Source: Paralichthys olivaceus
Taxonomy: Eukaryota; Chordata; Actinopteri; Pleuronectiformes; Paralichthyidae
Reading direction: 5' to 3'
NCBI RefSeq assembly: GCF_024713975.1
Contig: NC_091097.1
Location: 1,765,361-1,829,360, forward strand
DNA: 64,000 nt
The notes under the pieces were generated by a model that was not told the origin of the DNA, did not search any database, and saw only the letters and a list, made by a program, of their open reading frames with translations. Below, piece by piece: positions 20,994 through 29,833 of this stretch; within the stretch, counting starts at the first letter, position 1; the number at the start of each line of letters is the position of its first letter. The position numbers and the translations under genes are program-made.

Positions 20994-21074
20994 CAGAAAG
21001 GAAAAGCTGCCGTTGGGCCAAGTGTTCGGTCAGGGGTTTTGAATGCGCAGGTAAGGTGCACCGCGGTGCTGGAG
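20994..21074 (-). CDS. Unrecognised minus-strand gene, exon 2
   Basis: 81 nt between ttttccag and the consensus donor GTAAGT; encodes PAPRCTLPAHSKPLTEH and LAQRQLFLS. In phase with both neighbours. Confidence 0.55.
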
Positions 21075-21173
21075 CTGGAAAAAAGTGGACAAGTCTGTGT
21101 AGTTAGGTAAAATGGTAAAGCTATGTATGTACAACTGCTGTAGGGGAAATTCAAAAGTCACACTCCTACTCAC

Positions 21174-22041
21174 AAGGTTTAACTGGTGGCATAAGCTTTT
21201 TCGCCAGCTGTGAGGGAGACAAATGTTTGCCACGTGCCAGCAGCGCTTTCACAGGGGAGGGCTTCCATGCGCCAGCAGGTGGAGCTGCAGAGGCGCTGGA
21301 GGCTGCAGATGGAGCTGCAGAGGTGCTGGAGGCTGCAGATGGAGCTGCAGAGGCGCTGGAGGCTGCAGATGGAGCTGCAGAGGCGCTGGAGGCTGCAGAG
21401 GCGCTGGAGGCTGCAGATGGAGCTGCAGAGGCGCTTGAGGCTGCAGATGTTCGTCTCTTCAAGACATATGCCTTGAAAATGGCCATGTTGGTGTTGGGCC
21501 AGGCATCTGCTGTAACCATGTACCTGATGAGGGCCTGGGCCTCCTTGCTCTGGTCTTCATAAACCTCCTTCATGGAGCGGCCCTGAAATTGTCCAAACTC
21601 CACCATCAAACAGCCCTGGTCTCCAGTTTCCCGAGCTTTTCCCAAATTTCTCCAGTTCCTGAGTGATCTCTCTGATGCCAGACGTGTACTGCAGGAGCAG
21701 CTGTTTGTTCTCGGAGAGAGGGGTTGAATGAACTTTGTCCCTTGAAATGCTATGCACTAAATATAGTGCATAGCCAAGGCTGTTCTCTAGGAGCCATCTA
21801 AATCTCCGGCCCTGGTACTTGCCAAACTGAAGCTTGCAGTGAGCCAGTATTAAAAACATGTCAGTTGGGTCTCCACCATGACCCCTGACAAAAGAACTGG
21901 CCTCTGCCAGCACCTCCTCTCTGGGTTTGGCCCTCCCAGACTCAACACCATCATTGTTCTTCGCCTCCTCCGACGGCGCCATGACCAGTCTGGTTGACCT
22001 GGCTGAGTCATGGCGAAAAACTGGATAGGCGTACATTTTTT
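21174..22041 (-). CDS. Unrecognised minus-strand gene, exon 1 with frameshift
   Basis: The ATG at 22034-22036 follows an acceptor ttcattcag; the exon ends at a GTGAGT donor (21168-21173). It holds two related motifs, FGKYQGRRFRWLLE (first frame) and FGQFQGRSMKEVYE (second frame), each followed by a helical segment. This FGKYQG form recalls the FGKYKG motif of DUF3820/exonuclease-X-like C-termini (weak memory-based likeness). The two motifs are in different frames because of a one-register shift near 21640 (ttgggaaaagctcggg). The exon then encodes an Ala/Ser repeat from a 30-bp DNA repeat. The frameshift suggests a pseudogene or a sequencing error. Confidence 0.6.
21271..21440. repeat. 30-bp tandem repeat inside coding exon
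   Basis: ggctgcagatggagctgcag plus aggcgctgga recurs about five times, one unit shortened. On the minus strand it encodes a repeating SAAPSAAS pattern. The plus-strand open frames here are artefacts of the repeat. Confidence 0.9.
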
Positions 22042-22227
22042 CTGAATGAAAATAAGAAAAATACGGTCAATATTTATATGTCTTTCCTGGCACTACTCCA
22101 GCTATAGTACAACAGTGCTTCGCTCATAATTCACACGTAATTATCGCGTATCAGGTGATATTTGTAACTTTTTATATTTTACAGATCTTACTGTTTACTT
22201 TCAATAACAGAGTAAAACACGACTCAC

Positions 22228-22286
22228 CTTAGCGCGCACGGATGAATGAAATACAGTGGGAGATCAGGACGCAAAAAACAATTTTT
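22228..22286 (-). other. Putative 5' untranslated exon (second)
   Basis: Bounded by acceptor ttcattcag (above 22286) and donor GTGAGTCG (22222-22227). It is non-coding. Its splice borders and adjacent introns are copies of those at 22042 and 22411. Confidence 0.5.
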
Positions 22287-22410
22287 CTGAATGAAAATGA
22301 GAAAAAGACGGTCAATACTTATATGTCTTTCCTGGCACTACTCCAGCTATAGTACAACAGCGCTTCGCTCATAATTCATACGTAATTATCGCGTAAGAGA
22401 GTAAAACACG
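22287..22410. repeat. Tandem copy of 5' intron segment
   Basis: About 115 bp (aagacggtcaatacttatat, ctttcctggcactactccag, ttcgctcataattcatacgt) duplicates 22042-22152 with a few substitutions. Confidence 0.85.
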
Positions 22411-22416
22411 ACTCAC

Positions 22417-22460
22417 CTTTAACGGCGGAAATCGAGGGGAGCGGGAGAACAGGCACCGAA
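22417..22460 (-). other. Putative first exon of unrecognised gene
   Basis: Sequence ending cgccgttaaag is followed by donor GTGAGTCG at 22411-22416. The 5' end is not defined; CCAAT motifs start about 30 bp upstream. Confidence 0.4.
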
Positions 22461-22469
22461 AACTAAGCC

Positions 22470-22570
22470 CACAGAGGGAGGAACGTGATTGGTCAAAAGT
22501 AAGTCCCAGGGGAGGAACGTGATTGGTCAAAAGTAAGCCGTAGGGGAGGAACGTGATTGGCTACTGTGGG
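22470..22570 (-). promoter_or_regulatory. Triple CCAAT-box tandem array
   Basis: Three units of 34 bp (ggaggaacgtgattggtcaa) carry ATTGG at 22488-22492, 22522-22526 and 22556-22560, that is CCAAT in the sense of the minus-strand gene. Spaced CCAAT boxes just upstream of a first exon are typical NF-Y promoter sites. The array fits a promoter for the gene at 19.4-22.5 kb; function is inferred. Confidence 0.55.
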
Positions 22571-22611
22571 CTTACTTTGGGCTTACTTTGGCGGAATAGA
22601 CGGGATACACC

Positions 22612-22654
22612 AAGCGCAAGCGAGAGGTAGTGGGATCGATGCCCACATTCTCCA
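22612..22654 (+). repeat. 3' half of tRNA-Ala-like sequence
   Basis: gcaagcgagaggtagtggga, tcgatgcccacattctcca is the anticodon arm to 3' end of tRNA-Ala. The 5' half is missing. Confidence 0.65.
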
Positions 22655-22659
22655 GAAAA

Positions 22660-23130
22660 TTCTGAATATCTTGATTTTACTCTGGTAGAGAAAGTTTTGA
22701 AATTCAGCGTGACAAAGTCCTCTTCTAAAATCAAACAGAATACCTGTTTTTATGCCATGGAGTGATATGATTCAGAGAAATGGTGTTCCATCCCCAGTAA
22801 TGCTCAGAGAATTGTAGAGTCACCAACGTGGAAGGAAATGTTTCCTGACAGCACATGTTGGCCTATCACCTTACTTTGACACTCACTAAATGCACATTTT
22901 TATCCACTAACTTGTTTCCTGTCTGTCATTTCAAGGTGGTAAGACATTTAGAAGAGGTAACTATGTTGAGGCACCTGGTCAATAGTTTTCTCACTACATG
23001 CAACAGCAATTCTGTATTTGAAATAATGATCTTAATATTCTGTCAATTAGAGTTGACTATGACAAGGATGGGATTCAAACCCACGTGTGCAGACCACAAT
23101 GGATTAGCAGTTCATTCTTGGGGTACAATT
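22660..23130. repeat. Repeat related to 17640-17940
   Basis: Shares gtttttatgccatgga, tgatatgattcagag and ggtgttccatc with 17700-17750, then a tRNA-Ser-like part. The two copies have diverged independently. Confidence 0.65.
23059..23117 (-). repeat. tRNA-Ser(GCT)-like fragment
   Basis: Reverse strand reads gaactgctaatcc (anticodon GCT in its stem) through gggtttgaatccca to the 3' end. The first third, with the D arm, is absent. Confidence 0.65.
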
Positions 23131-23330
23131 TAGGGATTACAGGGCTCTAGCTAATGTTTTCTGGTATTGTACATGTGTACATAGGCAACTGCACTTGCTT
23201 GTGTTTCTTGAAGATGTTTCACTTGTTCATCCAAGAGGCTTTTTTAGTTCCAACAGACTTGTGGGAGGTGTCTGGTATTTTATCACTCTAGGATCTTCAC
23301 CTATCCTCAGAGTTGTTGTGTTAAACATGC

Positions 23331-24058
23331 AGGTGGGAGCTCCTTGAGTACAGGTGTGAATAGCTGATGATACCTGTAAGCCCTTGACTCACCCTGCTAT
23401 GGTGCGATGCATTAGGGTCACAAGCAATCTCAGGACAGGTGAAATAGCTAAATTCTCCCACTACCAAGTTAGAACCTAAAGAGGATTCTAGTAAGAGAAG
23501 TGACATGTTTTCAAGAAAACAAAACAAGCCTATCTGCACACATGTGTGCATCGATCACATCCAAAGCGAGGTCTGTAGCATTTCATCTAATTCTCCTGTG
23601 TAAAAATTGCTTTTGTGGCACATCATCACAACCTTTTCCGCATTTATGTGTTCTCCCCTCAAGTGGATCATATTCCTGATGAAAGACGCTCATCAGGTGG
23701 GAGCTCCTTGAGTACAGGTGTGAATAGCTGATGATACCTGTAAGCCCTTGACTCACCCTGCTATGGTGCGATGCATTAGGGTCACAAGCAATCTCAGGAC
23801 AGGTGAAATAGCTAAATTCTCCCACTACCAAGTTAGAACCTAAAGAGGATTCTAGTAAGAGAAGTGACATGTTTTCAAGAAAACAAAACAAGCCTATCTG
23901 CACACATGTGTGCATCGATCACATCCAAAGCGAGGTCTGTAGCATTTCATCTAATTCTCCTGTGTAAAAATTGCTTTTGTGGCACATCATCACAACCTTT
24001 TCCGCATTTATGTGTTCTCCCCTCAAGTGGATCATATTCCTGATGAAAGACGCTCATC
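23331..24058. repeat. Exact 364-bp tandem duplication
   Basis: 23331-23694 and 23695-24058 appear identical base for base by eye, including flanking tRNA-like debris (catcgatcacatccaaagcg). The same sequence in diverged form lies at 17960-18380. Either a very recent duplication or an assembly artefact. Confidence 0.9.
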
Positions 24059-24454
24059 ACAGGACCTCAGAGGAGACTTAAATGCAGCTCTTTCTAGACA
24101 AACAGAATTATCTTTAAAGCGTGATAGTTATACACTTTCTATTATTTGTTATTTCAAACTACATATGTTTTGATGCTCATAACCCTTGTATTATGGTGAG
24201 AAAAAATACATTTATTATGTTGCGGGTCATTTTGACCCATATTGTGTAAATCCAATCAAAACAGTCAAAAATGAAGTTAAACCAATAAGAATTTCATTTT
24301 AGATTAAACAAACATTTATAAGAGATGAGAAAAAGAGATATATAATTCCAACACTATATTAAAGAGCTCCTGATTTCAATTTTTCCCTCTTCACGAACAC
24401 TTTTTTTTTCATTTAACTTGCCCCATTTTTTCTCGATTTTCAATGTTCAACATT

Positions 24455-24973
24455 TCAGTGTTCTCCACATGATGGACAGAATGTGACTGTGTGCTTTCTG
24501 CAGATGTACCACTTGCACCTCACACAACAGGTACTTGTTTTACTGTCAATTCGGGAGGGACAGAGTTGGCATCTTTTGCGTTTCTTTGCACCTGTATCCA
24601 AAGGATCCATTGTGGGTTGGTCAGATGCCCTGCCCTGGACCTTTGCAATGATAGCTTCAGCTGCTGGGTATCGAGCTGGCCTGGCCCGGTTCTGGATCTT
24701 GGGAGTGATGAGTGCTTTGCCTAGTTTTTCCAGGAAAAGTCGACGTCGGTACAGTTTGCTGGCATTCCACTGCTGTTGCTGTGACTTTGTCAAGATTGTC
24801 AAGTCAATTGTTGTAACCAATTGGAGTTGTAATCCAGGATCATTTGCAGCTTCATGTCCTCTCTTGTGCTCAGAGATGCATCTTTGTGCATTGTGCTCAT
24901 CACAAGAACATTCTTGTTTTTCTTTGGGCAGTAAGAAACAAGTGTTGTTTTGTCGAGGATTATCTTCTCTATG
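24455..24973 (-). pseudogene. piggyBac transposase C-terminal part
   Basis: Reads TTLVSYCPKKNKNVLV...STMHKD, then YRRRLFLEKLGKALITP, then the Cys-rich C-terminal finger CQLCPSR, CCVRCKWYICRKH and CPSCGEH. These are the conserved tail blocks of piggyBac transposases; the finger binds transposon-end DNA. The central catalytic core (DDD triad) is deleted. Confidence 0.8.
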
Positions 24974-24981
24974 GGTGGGGA
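24974..24981. other. Target-site duplication of hAT, left copy
   Basis: ggtgggga, repeated exactly at 27019-27026. Confidence 0.9.
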
Positions 24982-25329
24982 CAGGCCCGCCGACAGGGGG
25001 GGACAAACGGGTACGTTGTCCCGGGCCCTGGACTGGCCCTGGAATGGGGGGGGCCCATAACTGGACCCCCATGAAGTTGGGATTAATTATTGTATGTATA
25101 CTTCAAAATGTGTTGATTTAGAGAAGAAAAGTGCTTTATTTGCATTCAATTAATGACTCCTAGATTGTTTGCCTTCATTGCCCTTGAAAAAACGGCCAAT
25201 AACCCCCTATCAAATGCCAAAATGGTTTGGTCTTTGGAGAAGAAAAAAGACGACATCATTCCATTAGTGGTCAATGCGCGCTGCGCAAGTCGATTCAACA
25301 TGCACAAGTCATGAGCCCAAAAAAAAAAA

Positions 25330-25447
25330 GAAAGGCGAAAAAGAGAGGAAGAAGCCGAAAGCCTGAGGGGATCTCTGTATAAATATTTCAGAAAAGACTC
25401 AGGTGATGCTGCAGGTACCAGTAAAGGCAGCTGTGCAGCACAGCCAG
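25330..25447 (+). pseudogene. hAT transposase N-terminal exon remnant
   Basis: Frame ERRKREEEAESLRGSLYKYF followed by RKDSGDAAGTSK, ending at a GTAAGA donor (25448). Basic then GSLYKYF is typical of the start of ZMYM-like hAT transposases. The beginning is obscured by an A-run. Confidence 0.6.
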
Positions 25448-25459
25448 GTAAGACACGGC

Positions 25460-26430
25460 CAACTTTTTACAGCCCCGTCGTCAAGTAACACAGGCACAGG
25501 CGGCGTGTCAAACATATTAGCGCAGCACCACATGAGAAAGTCACACGGAGATCAATATCAGACAGACAGGGGGCATTGAATAATTTGATAACCACAACGG
25601 CTTTATTACACTGTGTTTCATACGCCTATATATAATTGAATCTTAGAATATGCACATTACCCCGCAAATGTTTCAGGCAGGCACGCGCTGCGCACTCCAA
25701 TCAGGCTGAATTGATTTGAGAATAATTCCCAGTCAGCTGAATTACAGCCAGTGTAACGCGGCTCATGGTTTAAAATAAGCCAGTGGCATGGCAACATGTG
25801 GAATTGCCATTTAGATAGAGTTGGATGTAACGAATGGGTTATAAACGTGACGTTTTGGGGTAGCCTGTAACTTCGTTTCTGATTGCCGTTAACTTGAAAC
25901 TCGCCAGATGAATGGGCTCCGCCTTGTTCCCCAAACATTCTCTGGAAGTTCAGCGGACATACACGCGGGTCTGGTGATAAATAAAAGTACCCTTGACATG
26001 ATTCCCCTTGGTCAAGTGAAAAATGGTCGATGAAATGTGCAGTTAATGAGCTCTAAGTGAATACAATAGCGTGAGTTTTATTGTGGTATGATTCTGAAAG
26101 CCATAACTTCACTCAGTCCATATCCATAGCCTATCCAATTAAAGTTGTAAATAATCCTTTTGGTTTATCCGTAATAAATGGGCTTGTCATCCCGATGTCA
26201 TGTGTTTGGGAGCTGCACAAGCGAATTCTGTGGTTGTGTTTCGGCGTTTGACAATTTTGGGAACAAAAAAAAAAACCTTAGATTTTTAAACTTTTGTAGT
26301 CTTTGGGATAGAGTTAGCCAAGTTGATCAGTCTATTCTTTTCTGTGTTAAATCATCAAATTAAGGGGTTTTCAATTTGTTATTTTTTAAATGGTTCATTT
26401 TGACACCTGTTAATTTAGATATAGCCCTTT
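25460..26430. other. hAT interior, no supported frame
   Basis: The central region shows no transposase catalytic blocks. The open frames at 25657-25938 and 26178-26363 have no recognised domains. Confidence 0.5.
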
Positions 26431-26453
26431 TTATCGAAATATGTTCACCTTTA

Positions 26454-26617
26454 TAGGAGAGGCTAGAGAGGATGAGAGAGAAGAAGAACAGGCTACCAAA
26501 CAGTATGAGAGAGAGGAAGAACAGGCTACCAGTGAGATAGAGGAAGAACAGGCTACCAGTGAGAGAGAAGGGGAGGAGAGTGAAGGGAGAGAGAGAGAAA
26601 GACACAGTGATTCAGGA
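26454..26617 (+). pseudogene. Glu/Arg repeat exon remnant in hAT
   Basis: After an acceptor-like ttatag, a frame repeats REEEQATS about three times (EDEREEEQAT, YEREEEQATS, EIEEEQATS). It goes out of frame before the C-terminal dimerisation domain, so a deletion or frameshift separates the two. Confidence 0.45.
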
Positions 26618-26859
26618 GCATTTATGGGGACCTCTGCATTTTGCTCAGGATCTTCCTGTCCATGCCTGTGACTGTGGCTGGAGGTGAGCGAGCTTTCAGC
26701 AAATTGAAGCTTATAAAAAACTACTTGCGCTCAAAGATGTCACAGGAGAGGCTCAACGGGCTGGCAATGCTTTCCATAGAACACAAGCTTGCAAAGAAGC
26801 TGGACACCACAAAAGTCTGGCGCATGGCACACAAAGTTAATGTTAAAATGTTCAAATAA
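26618..26859 (+). pseudogene. hAT C-terminal dimerisation domain
   Basis: Frame with LLRIFLSMPVTVAGGERAFS, then KLKLIKNYLRSKMSQERLNG and LAMLSIEH, ending TAA at 26857-26859. This is the conserved hATC dimerisation region of hAT transposases. Confidence 0.85.
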
Positions 26860-27018
26860 ATTGTTTGTTGAGTAATGAGTATTTTTTTGAATTTCCGTCA
26901 TTTAAGGGTAGGGTAGGGACTGAGAAAGTAGAGGTGTGTGTGGGGTTTTTTTTGGGGGGGGGGGGGGCCCATTGAGAGAATTTTGTCCCGGGCCCAGCCA
27001 AACCTGTCAGCGGCCCTG

Positions 27019-27026
27019 GGTGGGGA
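27019..27026. other. Target-site duplication of hAT, right copy
   Basis: ggtgggga, identical to 24974-24981. Confidence 0.9.
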
Positions 27027-27419
27027 TATGAAGAGCTGAAATGCTGATTCAATATCATCAACTCTTGCGACAGCAAATCTTGTCGGACCAGGAGTCATTT
27101 TGATGACATTAGAAGATGAAAATCTGCCTCGGCTTTGGTGTGGTGATGTTGACCATTCTATTTTACCATCTTTAGATGTCCATGTCCCCTCTGTGGATGA
27201 CAATTGTTGCGTTTCTTGGTTTTCATCCGATGAAGGGACACCGGCAGACTCGTCCTCTGAATCCTCCTCATCGTGGGAAAATTGACAATCTGGATCATCA
27301 ATAGCATTGTCCTCTGGTTCTGAAGGTTCCTCTGTCTCTGAAATCTCTTCCTCTACATCACTATCCCAGTTCATAAGCTGTGATAAAACTTCTTCAGCTG
27401 TAAATCGTCTGGAGCTCAT
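27027..27419 (-). pseudogene. piggyBac transposase N-terminal part
   Basis: ATG at 27417-27419. MSSRRFTAEEVLSQL, then an acidic Ser-rich stretch (EEEISETEEPSEPED), then ESAFQLF at the hAT insertion point. An acidic N-terminus with an SAFxLF block is usual for PGBD-type transposases. Confidence 0.75.
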
Positions 27420-27606
27420 TTTTGATGTATTCCTCAAAGAAAAGGCATGGAAACAGTGACAAGGACAGGGGAGAGAAAGTCCCTCTTCCACACACAATGG
27501 CTATTCAGAGGCAATCAAAATAAAGTTTATCAAAAAGACATGTTTATTTTGGATTTTAACAGCTACTTTGTGTCCGGGTCAAAATGACCCGCAACATCAT
27601 CTTTGT

Positions 27607-28424
27607 ATACAAACTCTGTGCAAAAAAATGCTATCTCTAACAGTGTGCTTCTGACAGATATTAAATGTGTGAATTTTCCCTTAATTTGAGAAAATATATA
27701 TTTTATTGATCCCATGCTGAGGAAATTCAGTCAAAAGAATATAAATATACAAAACTAAAGTCCAAACACAAAGGGATTGCAAGTCCAAACTGAATATCAA
27801 AAAGTCCATCAAGTGTATTCAATACAATTCAAAAAGGAAAATGTTCCCTCCTCATCGCTCTGCTCCTCTCCCTGGTTCTCCTCTTGTGCCTGTGACTCCA
27901 GCTGATGGGCATCAACTTCCTCTGGAGTGCGTAGAAAGTGACGCACTGGTGCCACCAAGCAGAGTGGGTCAGCGTGACACCAGCCCATTGAACAGCCCAG
28001 TCCAAAACAGTGGGACTCTGTTGGGTGTGGGCCTCCAATCTGCTTTGCATGTGTACACAAACTGCATTAGCGTCAGCAGAGGGGCTGATGGCACCATCCA
28101 CAGGTTAATCTGCTGAAGTGCAATGCTTGTGTTGCTGCAGTTTTGACTGTGCTTTCTGGCCCCTTCTACAGTGCAGTTCTCTTCTATCTATTGTCATTCT
28201 GTATAAGTGCATCTGTGCCTCTAACCCTAACCCTAACCTCAAGCCCGTCTGACAACTTTGAGATGAACAGAAACACAGTCTGTGAGCAATTGCCTTAATG
28301 TAAACATCATATGCCAGCAACAGCAGAGAGCTCAGTCAAAAGAGTTTAGAATAAAGTGGCAAAAGGTAAAGTGTAAATAAATACATTACTTGATATATAA
28401 CTTGATATATACTACTGCTCACCA
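27607..28424. other. No gene; LINE tail and telomere-like motif
   Basis: tattttattgatccc at about 27703-27720 is a reverse LINE 3' end. ccctaaccctaacc at about 28221-28236 is a short telomere-like run. The open frames at 27809-28116 lack support. Confidence 0.5.
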
Positions 28425-28700
28425 TTAAAGCCATCCATAACCTGGCTCTCCCATACATGTTGAACCTTCTCGATCCCTACAATGCTTTCCATGCCCTGCG
28501 CTCTTCAGCACTATGGGTGCAACAGCCATCAGATTCTCTGTGCCACGACTCTGGAACTCCTGCCACATAACCGCTGCCAGTTAGCCTCTATTTAACTGTT
28601 CAAATCACATCTGCTTGGATCAGACTTCCTTTACATCTTATCTATCCTTCACTTATCAGACTTAAACCTTTGGTTTTACTTTTAATCACTCTTGTGTTCA
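28425..28700 (+). mobile_element. LINE (L2/Rex-like) 3' ORF fragment
   Basis: The frame reads IKAIHNLALPYMLNLLDPYN, then LRSSALWVQQPS, a degenerate form of the C-terminal end of fish L2-type reverse transcriptases, truncated on both sides. Confidence 0.6.
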
Positions 28701-28857
28701 CATATGATGCACTGTTAGGTGTCTATGCCTTTTAACCTGATTTAATCTTGGTTTTACTTCAATTATTTATGCATTTTGATTTAGTATATCTTTTAAGGAG
28801 GTATCCTTGAGTGTTTAGAAATGCAGAGTGTAATAAAAACAAGTATTATTATCAGAC

Positions 28858-29231
28858 TTAAAGGTTCAGTGGGTAAGATTTAGGTGAAAGGAATTTTTGG
28901 CAGAAATTGAATATAAAATAATCCTAGTGATGTTTTCAGTGGTGTTTAATCATCTAAATTGTACAAATTATTGTTTTCTTTACCATAGAACGAGCTCTTT
29001 ATATTTAAAAACTTTATGTTTACATGGAGGGGACCCTCTCTGTGGAGGCAGCCATGTTTTTTACTGTCGTCCAAACTGGACAAACTAAAACCTTTTGAGT
29101 TTTCATGACAACTGAAGTTCACCACAGGTTCTCTCTCATGTTGGGAAGGGGAGGGTGAGGTGAGGAGTCTTCAGCTGCAACATGCAACTTCACCTCTAGA
29201 TGTCACTAAATTCTAAACACTGAAACTTTAA
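28858..29231 (+). mobile_element. MITE, TTAAAGGTTCAGTG family
   Basis: 374 bp from ttaaaggttcagtg to cactgaaactttaa (near-perfect inverted ends). Opposite in orientation to the copy at 39354-39726. It lies 0.5 kb before NBR1 exon 1. Confidence 0.8.
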
Positions 29232-29449
29232 ACTGCTTTTCTCTTCAGTTGTGACATATTGAACCTGATCGTCAGAAGATGGATGCAGTAGACTTCAAGC
29301 CAAAAGCTACAATTGCATTATATGTATGAATGTTATTCATATTTATTTGAACTTGTTGTGGGTGTTGCTTGGTAAGAATCAAGTTGTAATAATACTAATG
29401 ATTTCTTATTCTTATTATCATTATCATAACTAGTACTACTGTTATTGTT

Positions 29450-29731
29450 GACGCTCCGCCGTCCTGGAGCGGTCCTTCTCCACCGCACCACACACTGACC
29501 CGTTTTGTGCAGTGACGTAGAAGCGGAAGTGGCGTTCGCTGTTCCGGACACGTGGTGCACGGTGGGCGTGCTCAGGGCGCTGATGTAAACACAAAATACG
29601 CCTCATCCCCCGGTCGGATAAGTCACAGTGGACTGGATCGGCAAGATTAACCCAAATATCCGTCATTGGTCCGTGACAACGCTCCTTGTCTGTCGTGTGT
29701 AATATGCGTTAAATCGCAGACAGGCGACGCC
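29450..29731 (+). promoter_or_regulatory. NBR1: NBR1 promoter and 5' leader
   Basis: The most GC- and CpG-rich part of the gene's upstream DNA. It holds a CRE-like TGACGTAG (29513-29520), an ETS-type GCGGAAGTGG (29523-29532) and an E-box CACGTG (29549-29554) within 45 bp. There is no TATA box near the expected start, so a dispersed housekeeping-type start is likely. A ttaaatcgcag before the ATG could be an acceptor for a non-coding first exon. The E-box is of interest because TFEB-type factors act on such sites in autophagy genes; that link is inference. Confidence 0.55.
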
Positions 29732-29833
29732 ATGGACTTCTACATCAACCTGAAGGTGAATTTCAGGGGAAATTCCAAGAATTTCCTCCTGTCGGGATCT
29801 GAGACCAAGAGCTGGGAGTCGATGGAGGCCATG
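29732..29833 (+). CDS. NBR1: NBR1 exon 1: start of PB1
   Basis: 102 nt, residues 1-34 (MDFYINLKVNFRGNSK...). Donor GTAAGA at 29834. Confidence 0.95.

Larger units (their letters stand above)
24982..27018 (+). mobile_element. hAT transposon inserted in piggyBac
   Basis: 2037 bp. Inverted ends CAGGCCCGCCGACAGG and CCTGTCAGCGGCCCTG (complement CAGGGCCGCTGACAGG), with a second matched block (gtcccgggcc) further in. Both sides carry the 8-bp duplication ggtgggga, the hAT hallmark. Coding remnants at 25330-25447 and 26618-26859 show an internally deleted hAT transposase on the plus strand. Confidence 0.9.
24183..27606 (-). mobile_element. piggyBac-type element, internally deleted, carrying a hAT
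   Basis: Outer sequences contain a perfect 20-bp inverted pair (gttgcgggtcattttgaccc at 24219-24238 and its complement at 27576-27595) near the ends. The coding halves at 24455-24973 and 27027-27419 are the C- and N-termini of a PGBD4-like transposase. The catalytic middle is missing, so the element depended on a helper. Precise outer ends and a TTAA target cannot be confirmed. Confidence 0.7.

Noticed and set aside
24483..25121. Plus-strand 212-codon open frame
   Set aside because: Antisense to the piggyBac C-terminal part and crosses the hAT insertion border.
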